Assembly (NCBI GenBank): GCA_963792205.1
Contig: CAWBVI010000011.1
Span: 60,035-124,034, forward strand
From: DATDAH01 sp963792205
Lineage (GTDB): Bacteria > Actinomycetota > Acidimicrobiia > Acidimicrobiales > DATDAH01
Direction of reading: 5' to 3'
DNA: 64,000 nt
A program made the translations under genes and the position numbers. Positions 44,290 through 52,580 of this stretch are shown in pieces. The notes under the pieces were generated by a model that did not search any database, was not told the DNA's origin, and saw only the letters and a program-made list of their open reading frames with translations. Each line of letters opens with the position of its first letter. Within the stretch, counting starts at the first letter, position 1.

Positions 44290-45233
44290 CAGAGGTTGAT
44301 CTCCTTGACATCGAAGTAGCGGCGCAGCTGGTCACCGGCGTAGTTCAGGGCGAGCAGCGTGGTGAACATCACCGCGCAGGGGAACAGCGAGATCCATGGC
44401 GTGTCGTCCAGGTTGCTCCGACCCTGCTCGATGAGGTTGCCCCAGGTCGCCGTGGGCGAGGACACCGACAGGCCGAGGAAGCTGAGCGTGCCCTCGGCCA
44501 CGATCACGATGGCGATGGCGATCAGGGCGAAAGCGGCCATGGGCGGCACGACGTTGGGCAGGATCTCCCGGGCCACGATGCGGCTGTTGCGAGCTCCCAG
44601 GGCCCGCGCCGCCGTGACGAACTCCCGCTGGGCGAAGGTGAGCGTCGCGGCCCGGGTGATCCGGGCGAGCGCGGGCACCGCGATGATGGTCAACACCAGC
44701 GTCACCGTCCCCACGCTGGCGTTCTGCGTCCCCGGTTCGGACAGGAAGGTGACCAGAGCGAGCGCGAGGACGAGCGCCGGGAACGCCAGCATGATGTCCA
44801 TCGCCCCGATCACGATCCGTTCGTAGCGTCCCCCGCTGTAGCCCGCGCTGAGCCCGAGCGTGCCCCCGATCACGAAGCCGAAGGCCACGGCGGCCAGACC
44901 GATGAACAGCGAGACCCGGGCCCCCCAGATCACGCGGGCGAACACGTCGCGGCCGATGTCGTCGGCGCCGAACCAGTGCTCGGCCGACGGTGGCGCGTCG
45001 AGGGCGCTGGCGACGGTCTCGTTGGGGTCGTCGACGAACGGGAGCACCGGGGCCAGGATCGCCAGGGTGATCAGGACGGCGAGCCAGCACACCGCGAACC
45101 AGAACCCGACGCCGAGCTTCTTGACCTCCCGCTCGGGACCAGCATCGGTGACCGCCTCCAGCATCGCCTCCGCCCCCGGCGCGGCGAAGATCGCGTCGGC
45201 GGTCGGGGTGAACTCAGGTGAGAGCTCGGGCAT
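44289..45233 (-). CDS. oligopeptide ABC transporter permease (OppC/DppC type)
   Basis: A 314-residue inner-membrane permease with six hydrophobic helices, an extracytoplasmic loop after helix 1 (HWFGADDIGRDVFARVIWG, the DppC signature), and the cytoplasmic coupling EAA-like loop AARALGARNSRIVAREILPN. The N-terminus has an extra acidic 30 residues before the first helix. It forms the membrane pore with the OppB-like protein. It overlaps oppB-like by 20 nt and oppD-like by 2-3 nt. Confidence 0.92.
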   Translation of the reverse strand: MPELSPEFTPTADAIFAAPGAEAMLEAVTDAGPEREVKKLGVGFWFAVCWLAVLITLAILAPVLPFVDDPNETVASALDAPPSAEHWFGADDIGRDVFARVIWGARVSLFIGLAAVAFGFVIGGTLGLSAGYSGGRYERIVIGAMDIMLAFPALVLALALVTFLSEPGTQNASVGTVTLVLTIIAVPALARITRAATLTFAQREFVTAARALGARNSRIVAREILPNVVPPMAAFALIAIAIVIVAEGTLSFLGLSVSSPTATWGNLIEQGRSNLDDTPWISLFPCAVMFTTLLALNYAGDQLRRYFDVKEINL

Positions 45234-46167
45234 GACGGATCCTCGGGTCGAGCACGGCGTAAAGGATGTCGACGATGAAGTTCACGAGAACGAACCCCAC
45301 GGCCACGATGACGATGGCCCCTTGGACCACCAGGTAGTCCCGGGTGAAGATCGAGTTGATGAGCAGGTTCCCCAGTCCCGCGATCGCGAAGATGCGCTCG
45401 ATCACGATCGTGCCGCCGATGAGCTGACCGATGTTGATGGCGGCCACCGTCAGCAGCGAGAAGCTCGACGGGCGGAGGGCATGACGGAGCAGGATGCGGT
45501 GGGTCGGCATGCCCTTGGCCCGGGCCACGCCGATGAAGTCCTCTTGCAGGGTGGAGATCATGTCGGTGCGCAGGAGCCGCATGTAGACCGCGGTCTGGCT
45601 GGCCGCCAGGGCGACGGCGGGCAGGATCATGTGCCGGAAGTGCTCGTAGACGTCTTCCCCGAACGGCGTGTACCCCGTCGCCGGCAACCAGCCCAGCTCG
45701 ATCGAGAACAGGAAGATCAAGAGGACGGCGAAGATGAAGTTCGGCACCGAGAGGAAGCCGAACGCCACGGTGTTCGCCGACTTGTCGAACCACGAGTCGG
45801 CCTTGTACGCGCTGAGGATGCCGAGGGGCACGGCGACGGCCAACGCCAGGACGGTGGCGTAGAGCATCAGCTGCAGCGTCGGGGTGAGGCGCTGGCTCAA
45901 CAGGTCGCTCACCGGCACGTTGCTGATCAGCGAGTCACCAAGGTCGCCGGTCAGGGCCGCACCCAACCACTTCCCGTACCGCACGAGCAGGGGCTCGTCG
46001 AGGTTCTGCTCCTGCTGGAACTCCTCGATCTGCTCGGGGCTGGCCCCGACGCCGAGGGCGGCGACCTCGGGCCCGCCCGGGAGGAGGTTCAGGAGCAGGA
46101 ACGTGAGGAACGTCACCAAGAGCAGGACGACCACGAGCTGGCCGATCTTCTGCCGGACGTACCTCAC
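45214..46167 (-). CDS. oligopeptide ABC transporter permease (OppB/DppB type)
   Basis: A 317-residue permease starting MRYVRQKIGQLVVVLLLVTF, with six helices, the large periplasmic loop after helix 1 typical of OppB, and the EAA-like loop GVARAKGMPTHRILLRHALRP. It pairs with the OppC-like protein. It lies 42 nt downstream of the substrate-binding protein gene, so it is probably expressed from the same promoter. Confidence 0.92.
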   Translation of the reverse strand: MRYVRQKIGQLVVVLLLVTFLTFLLLNLLPGGPEVAALGVGASPEQIEEFQQEQNLDEPLLVRYGKWLGAALTGDLGDSLISNVPVSDLLSQRLTPTLQLMLYATVLALAVAVPLGILSAYKADSWFDKSANTVAFGFLSVPNFIFAVLLIFLFSIELGWLPATGYTPFGEDVYEHFRHMILPAVALAASQTAVYMRLLRTDMISTLQEDFIGVARAKGMPTHRILLRHALRPSSFSLLTVAAINIGQLIGGTIVIERIFAIAGLGNLLINSIFTRDYLVVQGAIVIVAVGFVLVNFIVDILYAVLDPRIRHARALT

Positions 46168-46209
46168 GTTCCTGTTCCCCGTCCTCTCCTCGAGTGCGGT
46201 GTGACCAGA

Positions 46210-47922
46210 TCAGGCGGCGTCGTCGACCCAGAGCTGGTGGAGGTTGATGGCGCCGGTGAAGCCGATGCCGGTCACGGTCGATTCGACGTCGTCCGGCATG
46301 ATGACCGGTGTCTGCACGCCGTGCACCCGGTCCTGGTAGGGGATCGCCCAGATCACCCACGAGGTCCAGATGTTGTAGACCTGCTCGCCGAACTGCTGGT
46401 TGATGGCCTCGGCCGCCGCCTGGCGCTCCGCGTCGTCGGTGCTCTGGCGGATGATGTCGAGGTTCTCGTCGATGACCGGGTCGTCGATCCGGCCGAAGTT
46501 GAGGGCGATCTCGCCGAGCGGTAGCGCGTTGTTGCTCGTCCACCAGACCTCTTGGGTGTCGGGGTCGAAGCCCCCGTGGTTGCGCCAGCCGAACGCCTCG
46601 AAGTTGCCGAGCAGCGCCTGGGTGATGAACTCGCCCTGCTCGATCTGGTCGAGCTCGACCGTGAGGCCGGCTTCCTCCCAGAACCCCCGATAGAGCTCCG
46701 CCGTCTGGAGGTTGAACGGGTCGGTGGTCGTCTTGTAGGCGATCGTCGCCTCGCCGTTCTCCGCCTCGTACTCGTCCACGAGGGCCCGGGCCGCCTCGAC
46801 GTCGAACGCGGGGAATCCCGTGTCCTCGAGGTAGCCGGTGGAGCCGGGGGAGAAGGGCCCGTTGGCGATCTCGAAGATGCCGGCGTCCCGCGACTGGTTC
46901 TGCACCACGTGGTCGAAGGCGTACGCCATGGCCTGGCGGATGCGGACGTCGGCCACCGGTGCGTCGGCTTGCGTGTTGATGAGGATGTACCCCGTCTCCT
47001 GGCGCTGGTCGATCTCGAACATGTTGATCGTCCCCGAGTCGGCCTCCTGACGGAGGCGCTCGATCGAGTCACCCGAGTCCATGTGGGTGATGTCGATGTC
47101 GCCGGAGATGATGGCGTTGTCCCGGGTCTGGTTCTCGGCCTGGACCACGAAGTCGATCTCATTGAGGTACGGGTACGGCTCGCCGTCCGGCGCCATCACC
47201 CAGTAGTCCTCGTTGCGGGTCATGCGCAGGTTGTCGCCCGGGTTGTACTCGGCGAACACGAACGGGCCCGAGCCGACCGGCTCGGCTTCGGAGGCCTGGC
47301 CGGCGTCGACGTCGGCCAGCCACGTCGGCGATGCCACGTAGCCGGGCTGGCCACCGAGGAACAGCGGGAAGTGGGTCCACGAGCGGCCCATGGTCAGGAC
47401 GAGGGAGTCGCCCTGGATCTGCTGGTCGGTGATGTCGGCGAACACGTTGCCCACCAGAATCGAGTCCCGCATGCGGGTGAAGTGGTCGTCGAGGGCCTCG
47501 ACGTTCCAGGGGGTGCCGTCGTGGAAGCTGATCCCTGTCCGCGGCGTGAGCGTCCACTCGGTGAAGTCGGCGTTGGGCTCGAAGGACTCGAGCAGCATGC
47601 CGTGGGGGACGCCTTCGGCGTCGGGCCAGGTGAGCGTGTCGTAGATGCCCTTGATGGCCTGGTGGCAGGCCACGTCGCAGATCATCGCCGACGGCGTCCA
47701 CGGGCTGGAGGTCTCCGCCTCACGGGCGAAGATGATCGACCCGCCCCGTTGGGGCTCGCCCTCCGCGTCGGGATCCTCCGACTCCTCGCCGCGGGGGTTG
47801 TCGTCGGCTCCTTCGCCGCCCCCGTCATCGCTCCCGCCGCAGGCCGCGGCGACCAGACCGAAGGCCAGGAGCAGCGCCCCCAGTCGCAGCATCCAGCGTC
47901 GTTCCGACCAGCTCGTCATCAA
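46210..47922 (-). CDS. ABC transporter substrate-binding lipoprotein (SBP family 5, OppA/DppA)
   Basis: A 570-residue extracytoplasmic binding protein. A signal peptide ends at the lipobox VAAAC, followed by a Gly/Asp/Glu-rich linker, and the body has family-5 features (WTLTPRTGISFHDGTPW, PVGSGPFVFAEY, VRIRQAMAYAFDH). It captures peptides or similar solutes for the transporter. ATG 47922 has GGGGGAG 7 nt upstream, and an in-frame ATG one codon later is equally possible. It is the first gene of the operon, behind an inverted repeat and -10 box. Confidence 0.92.
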   Translation of the reverse strand: MMTSWSERRWMLRLGALLLAFGLVAAACGGSDDGGGEGADDNPRGEESEDPDAEGEPQRGGSIIFAREAETSSPWTPSAMICDVACHQAIKGIYDTLTWPDAEGVPHGMLLESFEPNADFTEWTLTPRTGISFHDGTPWNVEALDDHFTRMRDSILVGNVFADITDQQIQGDSLVLTMGRSWTHFPLFLGGQPGYVASPTWLADVDAGQASEAEPVGSGPFVFAEYNPGDNLRMTRNEDYWVMAPDGEPYPYLNEIDFVVQAENQTRDNAIISGDIDITHMDSGDSIERLRQEADSGTINMFEIDQRQETGYILINTQADAPVADVRIRQAMAYAFDHVVQNQSRDAGIFEIANGPFSPGSTGYLEDTGFPAFDVEAARALVDEYEAENGEATIAYKTTTDPFNLQTAELYRGFWEEAGLTVELDQIEQGEFITQALLGNFEAFGWRNHGGFDPDTQEVWWTSNNALPLGEIALNFGRIDDPVIDENLDIIRQSTDDAERQAAAEAINQQFGEQVYNIWTSWVIWAIPYQDRVHGVQTPVIMPDDVESTVTGIGFTGAINLHQLWVDDAA

Positions 47923-47956
47923 GTGCTCCCCCGTGAAGGATCCCGGTTCCGCGCCG

Positions 47957-47976
47957 CATCCGAGGCCTCTCGGATG
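47957..47976. promoter_or_regulatory. perfect inverted repeat, candidate operator of the ABC transporter operon
   Basis: CATCCGAG-GCCT-CTCGGATG: two perfect 8-bp arms around a 4-nt centre. It lies 35 nt upstream of the substrate-binding protein ATG and just downstream of the predicted transcription start. This is a typical place for a repressor site or a leader hairpin. Confidence 0.5.
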
Positions 47977-47987
47977 TGACCGGGGAC

Positions 47988-47993
47988 ACAGTA
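47988..47993 (-). promoter_or_regulatory. candidate -10 box (TACTGT) for the ABC transporter operon
   Basis: TACTGT on the - strand fits TANNNT and would start transcription near 47981, leaving a leader of about 59 nt that holds the inverted repeat and the GGGGGAG ribosome site. Confidence 0.4.
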
Positions 47994-48029
47994 GACGAGC
48001 GCGCCGCGCCCGCGAGCGCAGGGCGCCGG

Positions 48030-48698
48030 CTAGCGGCGGCGGAGGAGCGTGAGGCCGTCGCCGAGGGGGAGGAGGACCGTGTCGAACCGCTCGTCGTCGA
48101 CCAGGCCGGTGTTGATGCCACGGATCAGCTGGGTCGTGTCGTCGTCCACCGAGGGGTCAGCGACCGCCCCGCCCCAGAGCGTGTTGTCGAGCGCGATGAC
48201 CCCGCCGGGGCGCACCCGCTCGGCGAGCAGCTCGAGGTAGGTGGGATAGCCGCCCTTGTCAGCGTCGACGAAGGCGAGGTCGATCGGCGGGTCGTGGGGG
48301 AGCGCGGCGAGGGTCTCCGCCGCCGGCGCCAGCCGGAGCTCGATGCGGTCCTCGAGGCCGGCCCGGGCCCAGTAGGCGCGGGCGACTGCCGTCCACTCCT
48401 CGCTCACGTCACAGCAGAGGACGCGCCCGCCGGGCGCGAGCCCGCGGGCGAGGCAGATCGAGGAGTAGCCGGTGAAGGTGCCCACCTCGACGACGTTGGT
48501 GGCCCCGAGCAGACGGGTCAGCCACTCGAGGAACGCGCCCTGCTCCGGCGCGATCTGCATCCGGGCCGTCGCGCCGAGGCGCCGCTCGGTCTCCTCGGCG
48601 AGCTCCGCCAGGAGGGCGTCGGGCGGTCGTCCGTGGTCGACGATGTAGGCGTGCAGGTCCTCGGGCAACCATCGCGATTTGGGTGTCACGGGCCCCAT
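48030..48698 (-). CDS. O-methyltransferase (CCoAOMT-like, class I SAM)
   Basis: A 222-residue methyltransferase of the caffeoyl-CoA/catechol O-methyltransferase-like family: VVEVGTFTGYSSICLARGL (SAM motif I), CCDVSEEW, LAFVDADKGGY (metal-binding Asp) and VIALDNTLWGG (second metal site). A divalent metal and a phenolic-type acceptor are expected from the family. Starts ATG 48698 and GTG 48689 are both possible. The ATG lies within the tandem CTGGGGACA repeats and has no ribosome site, so GTG 48689 may be used. Confidence 0.88.
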   Translation of the reverse strand: MGPVTPKSRWLPEDLHAYIVDHGRPPDALLAELAEETERRLGATARMQIAPEQGAFLEWLTRLLGATNVVEVGTFTGYSSICLARGLAPGGRVLCCDVSEEWTAVARAYWARAGLEDRIELRLAPAAETLAALPHDPPIDLAFVDADKGGYPTYLELLAERVRPGGVIALDNTLWGGAVADPSVDDDTTQLIRGINTGLVDDERFDTVLLPLGDGLTLLRRR

Positions 48699-48763
48699 TC
48701 TGGGGACAGTTCTGGGGACAACCGAGGGTCGCGCTGGGGATATCCGTGAACATCCTGGGGATC
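48697..48763. promoter_or_regulatory. four spaced CTGGGGA repeats upstream of the O-methyltransferase
   Basis: TTCTGGGGACA occurs twice in perfect 12-nt tandem (48698-48708, 48710-48720). Two further CTGGGGAT copies sit at 48734 and 48755. The last three intervals (22 and 21 nt) are two helical turns, so the sites face the same side of the DNA. This suggests operator sites for a dedicated regulator. Confidence 0.45.
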
Positions 48764-49246
48764 TCGCGAAAACGCTTGACCACGTTTGGGCGACGGCGCG
48801 AAGGTGCGCACAAGCCAGTCAGGGCGGCCGGAGCGGCCGGAGACACCGGAGGTTCGTCCACCGGAGTCGCCGATCACCGGCAAGAGTGACTGGAACAGGA
48901 ACGGTGCCAGAACCGCAGCCCGAGAGGGCGGTGGTGAAGCCACCAGGTGGCCTTCGGGTCATCCGGATGGCGAGGGGCCGGGCCGATCGGGAGGCCCCGA
49001 GGAGTTGGATGGCTTCGGCCTGAAGGCTACTCGGGGCCTTCTACCTTTTTGTCGCCTGTCGGCGCGGACACTGTGGCGCTTGGGGGAGCGGCCGGCGCCT
49101 GGTCCGCGCCGTGCACGTCTGCGATTGTTCTCGACGCACTGGCGCTCGGAATGCACCGGGCATTGTGTCGGGAAGGACCTGCTTCGGCTTCGCCGCGGAC
49201 GGGCTCCGCAGGTCCCTACGTGCGTCGGTTGTCGTTTCGGTCCTGC
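48764..49246. other. intergenic region of about 480 bp, no supported gene
   Basis: Downstream of the transglycosylase stop and upstream of the O-methyltransferase. Several frames are open on both strands, but their translations are Arg/Gly/Pro-rich with no recognisable domain, no ribosome site and no membrane helix. A short CTTTTTG run at 49043-49049 lacks a preceding strong hairpin. It could hold promoter elements of the O-methyltransferase or an RNA I cannot identify. Confidence 0.4.
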
Positions 49247-50429
49247 CTAGGCGAGGAGGCCGGTGTAGTCCGTCGTGAAGTCGAGGACCTTGCTGACGTA
49301 GGGCTCGCTGTGGTTGTAGCGCGAAGATGGCGCGGTGGCGGCCGGCGGGGGCGCTGAGGTCGCCGCCGGCGGTGCAGAGGTAGCGGGCGGCGGCGTGGGC
49401 GGCGTCGTAGAGGTTCTGGGGATCGGTGATCCCGTCGTCGTTGCCGTCGCTGGCGTAGCTGGCCCAGGTCGAGGGGATGAACTGCATCGGCCCCACCGCC
49501 CGGTCGGAGCGCCGGTCGCCGTCGTAGGCCCCGCCGTCGCTGTCGGTGATGACCGCGGTGCCCGAGCTGCCGTCCAGCGCGATGCCCACGATCCCCGGTC
49601 GCGCCGTGCCCGCGGCGTCCAGGGTCGAGGTCGCGAAGGTGCCGTGCCCGCTCTCGACCCGGCCGATCCCCGCGAGGAGCCACCAGGGGATCCCGCACCC
49701 GGCCATCTCGGTCCCCATGTCCAGCGCCGCCCGGAGATAGGCGTCCAGGGCGACGAGGGTCAGGTCGCTGCCGACCACGACGGCGGTCGCTCGGGCGTCC
49801 AGCACCGCCGGGTGCAGGCGACGTTCCTCGGCCAGGGCGTCGGCCCGGATGGCGGTGGTCCGCTCCTGGTCGTCCACCACCGTGGTGTGCTCCGCATCCA
49901 GTCGCGCCCGCTCGGTGCGGATCTGCACGAGGTCCGCCCGCGCCCGGCGGAGGGCGGCCCGCCAGTCGGCGTCGATCTCCGCCAGCAGGAGCGCTCGCTG
50001 CTCGTCACGGTTGTAGGTCGGATCGAGGCCGGCGGCTTCGGCGTCCTCGAACACCCCGGCGCCGACATAGGCCCGGACCGCCAGCGTGTCGACCCGGCGG
50101 TCCCACCGGTCCCGCTCCGAGGCGGCCAGCCGGGAGGCCGCGCCAGCGCGCGCCCGGGCGACGGCCAGTGTCCGTTCCCGCACCGCCAGCGTCCGGAGCA
50201 GTGCGGTCGCCTCCAGCCGCACGACCTTGGCTCGCTCGTAGTCGGCGGCGACCATGCGGTAGGCCACGCTGTCCACCTCGAGGCCGTCGAGGGCCGGGGA
50301 GATGTCGGCCGCGGCCGTGATCGTGGTCACCATGACCACGGGCCGCTCGCCGGCCTGCGCCGCCACGGCGGGCGTGCACAGGCCCCACGCGAGGACACAA
50401 CACACCACGGCGAGCAGGCGGCGGGACAT
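49247..50429 (-). CDS. secreted lytic transglycosylase, frame disrupted near 49323
   Basis: Signal peptide (LLAVVCCVLAWGLCTPAVAA), a long helical, coiled-coil-like middle region (about residues 40-215), and a lytic murein transglycosylase domain with catalytic Glu in GIGRVESGHG and DRAVGPMQFIPSTWASY, DGNDDGITDPQNLYDAAHAAARYLC. An extra base near 49323 shifts the frame. Removing it gives YNHSEPYVSKVL and a stop TAG at 49247. The length is 3n+1, so the corrected protein is about 393 residues. It cleaves peptidoglycan outside the membrane. GGAGGAGGT precedes ATG 50429. Confidence 0.86.
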
Positions 50430-50475
50430 GACCTCCTCCCGTCGGCGACATCCGGGTCCCCGTGAAGGTCGCCAG

Positions 50476-50481
50476 TACACT
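50476..50481 (+). promoter_or_regulatory. candidate -10 box (TACACT) for the methyltransferase-flippase unit
   Basis: TACACT lies 11 nt before GTG 50493 in the divergent gap with the transglycosylase gene. Confidence 0.3.
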
Positions 50482-50492
50482 GCCGACCCACC

Positions 50493-51246
50493 GTGGCGAC
50501 AACTCCGACCTCCTTCGCGCAGACCTTCGACGACGTCGCCGACGTCCAGGGATGGATGACCGAGGCCCAGGCGCGCCGCCTCTGGGACCGGGCGGGCGAG
50601 CTGCACGCACCGGCGCAGGTGGTCGAGATCGGGAGCTACCAGGGGCGGTCCGCCATCGTGCTGGGGCGCTCGGCGCCCGACGGGGTGGAGGTGGTGGCCA
50701 TCGACCCCCATGCGGGCAACGACCGGGGCCCGCAGCAGATCCACGGCGAAGCCGACGAGGGCGAGTCCGACCACGAAGCGTTCCTGGCCAACCTGGAAGC
50801 CGCTGGGATCGAGCGACCGCATCCGCCACCTCCGCCGGCCCTCCCAGGACGCGCTGGACGAGGTCGACGGCGACATCGACCTGCTCTACATCGACGGTGC
50901 CCACCGCTACGGCCCGGCCCGGGACGACATCCGGGACTGGGGCGCCCGGGTCCGTGAGGGCGGCACCCTGCTGATCCACGACTCCTTCAGCTCGATCGGC
51001 GTGACCCTTGCGCTCGTCACCCAGCTCTTCGGCGGGGCTCGGTTCCGCTACGTCGGACGCTCCGGCTCGATGACCGAGTACCGGCGAGCGCGCCTGCCGC
51101 CCGCCGACCGGGTGCGCAACGGCCTGCGCCAGACCGCCCAACTCCCGTGGTTCGTCCGCAACGTGGTGATCAAGGTGCTGATCGTCGCCCGGCTCGGCCA
51201 CCTCACCCGGTACCTGGGCCATCGCGAACCCACCTGGCCCTTCTGA
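50493..51246 (+). CDS. class I SAM-dependent methyltransferase, frame disrupted near 50815
   Basis: Reads VVEIGSYQGRSAIVLG (SAM motif I) and VVAIDPHAGNDRG, then one extra base near 50815, and continues LLYIDGAHRYGPARDDIRDW (metal or catalytic Asp region) and GGTLLIHDSFSSIGVT. The length is 3n+1, so the corrected protein is about 250 residues. The C-terminus (VVIKVLIVARLGHLTRYLG) is basic and amphipathic. The family includes sugar O-methyltransferases, which fits the flippase 13 nt downstream. Confidence 0.78.
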
Positions 51247-51259
51247 GCCCCCCGCACCC

Positions 51260-52528
51260 ATGACGATCGGCGCCCCGCCGGAGGCGCGCCACCACCGGGT
51301 CCTGCTCACCGGCTCGGCCTGGCTCCTGGCCACCGTCGGGGCCAATGCCGTCAGCGGCTTCGCGTTCTGGCTCATCGCCTACCGCGTCGACGACGCCGAT
51401 GACGTCGGCCTGGCCGTCGCCCTGTTCACCTCGGCGCTGTTCTGCGCCTACGCGACGAACCTCGGGCTCCCCGTGGCCATCGCCCGCTACGCCCCCGGGC
51501 GCGACCCGGCCTCGCGGACCTTGTTCGCGTGGAGCGTGGTGCTCACCGCGGCCGCGTCGGTGGCGGGGATGCTCGGCTTCCGGCTGTTGGCCCCCGATCG
51601 GCTCCTCGAGTCGTTGGACGCGGCCGGTCCGCTCAGCGGCGCCGCGGTGTTCCTCCTCGTCGTGGCCGGCATTTCCTTGGCCGTGGTGGTCGAAGTCCGG
51701 CTCATGACACTGCGGCGCTGGGGCTGGGTGCTCAGCCGGGTCCTGATCGTCGGCGCGGTGCGCCTGCCCCTGCTCTTCATCCGCCCCCTGGCCGACGACG
51801 GCCTCTGGCTGTTCCTCCTGGTGGCCGGCACTCCGGCCCTCTCCGGCCTCGTCGGGGCGGCGATGCTGCTCGTCCGGGCCCGCCCGACGCGGTGGTGGCC
51901 GCTGCCGGCGAGCGTGGTGGCGGCCCGGCACTTCGCCGCGGTGAACTACCTGGGCCTGCTGGCGGCCCAGGCCCCCCAGTTCGCGGTGCCCGTCATCGTG
52001 CTGGTCAACGTGAGCGAGAGCCAGAACGCCGCGTTCTACGCCGCGTGGAGCATCGCGACCACGCTGTTCCTCATCCCGCACGTCATCGGCCAGGTGCTGC
52101 TCGTGGCCGGGGACGACGACGAGCGCCTCGACGGCCAGGTCCGAGTCGCTCTGACGCTGTCGGTCGCCGTCATGGTCGCGGTGGCGGTCGCCGGCGCCCT
52201 CGGGGCGGACCTGGTCACCTTCGTCTACGGGGACACCGCGGAGGACGCCGTGCCGCTGATCGCCCCGTTCCTGGCCGCCGGGGTGGCGTGGGCCATCACC
52301 GCCACCTGCCTCGCCCGCGCCCGCATCCTCGAGGACAGCCGGGCCGTGGTGGCGATCACGGTCACCTACGCGGCCATCACCCTGGCGGTGACCGCGGTCC
52401 TCGTCCCGGAGCAGGGCATCGAGGGCGCGGCCACCGGCTGGTTGGCCGGGAACCTCGGCGCGGCGGTGTTGGCGGCCGTGCTGACGCGGCGGAGGCCCGC
52501 CACCAGGCGGGAGACGCCCGCGGGTTGA
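51260..52528 (+). CDS. oligosaccharide flippase-like membrane protein (MOP superfamily)
   Basis: A 422-residue polytopic protein with about twelve helices and few charged residues inside them, in the pattern of Wzx/MATE-like lipid-linked oligosaccharide flippases. Supporting features are a helix-1 start SAWLLATVGANAVSGFAFW and the repeat-like C-terminal half. It would move a lipid-linked glycan across the membrane. It starts 13 nt after the methyltransferase stop. The exact substrate cannot be inferred. Confidence 0.75.
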   Translation: MTIGAPPEARHHRVLLTGSAWLLATVGANAVSGFAFWLIAYRVDDADDVGLAVALFTSALFCAYATNLGLPVAIARYAPGRDPASRTLFAWSVVLTAAASVAGMLGFRLLAPDRLLESLDAAGPLSGAAVFLLVVAGISLAVVVEVRLMTLRRWGWVLSRVLIVGAVRLPLLFIRPLADDGLWLFLLVAGTPALSGLVGAAMLLVRARPTRWWPLPASVVAARHFAAVNYLGLLAAQAPQFAVPVIVLVNVSESQNAAFYAAWSIATTLFLIPHVIGQVLLVAGDDDERLDGQVRVALTLSVAVMVAVAVAGALGADLVTFVYGDTAEDAVPLIAPFLAAGVAWAITATCLARARILEDSRAVVAITVTYAAITLAVTAVLVPEQGIEGAATGWLAGNLGAAVLAAVLTRRRPATRRETPAG

Positions 52529-52568
52529 CTGGTCGGCTCCTGGACCCCGCACGCGCCGGGGGCGCCCC

Positions 52569-52574
52569 TAGGGT
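52569..52574 (+). promoter_or_regulatory. candidate -10 box (TAGGGT) for the large membrane protein gene
   Basis: TAGGGT lies exactly 6 nt before GTG 52581, the canonical leaderless spacing. Confidence 0.45.
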
Positions 52575-52580
52575 CCGGTC

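Noticed and set aside
48786..49250. 154-residue + strand open frame in the 48.7-49.2 kb gap
   Set aside because: No ribosome site, no recognised domain, Arg/Gly/Pro-rich composition, and other open frames occur in the same place on both strands. Treated as non-coding.
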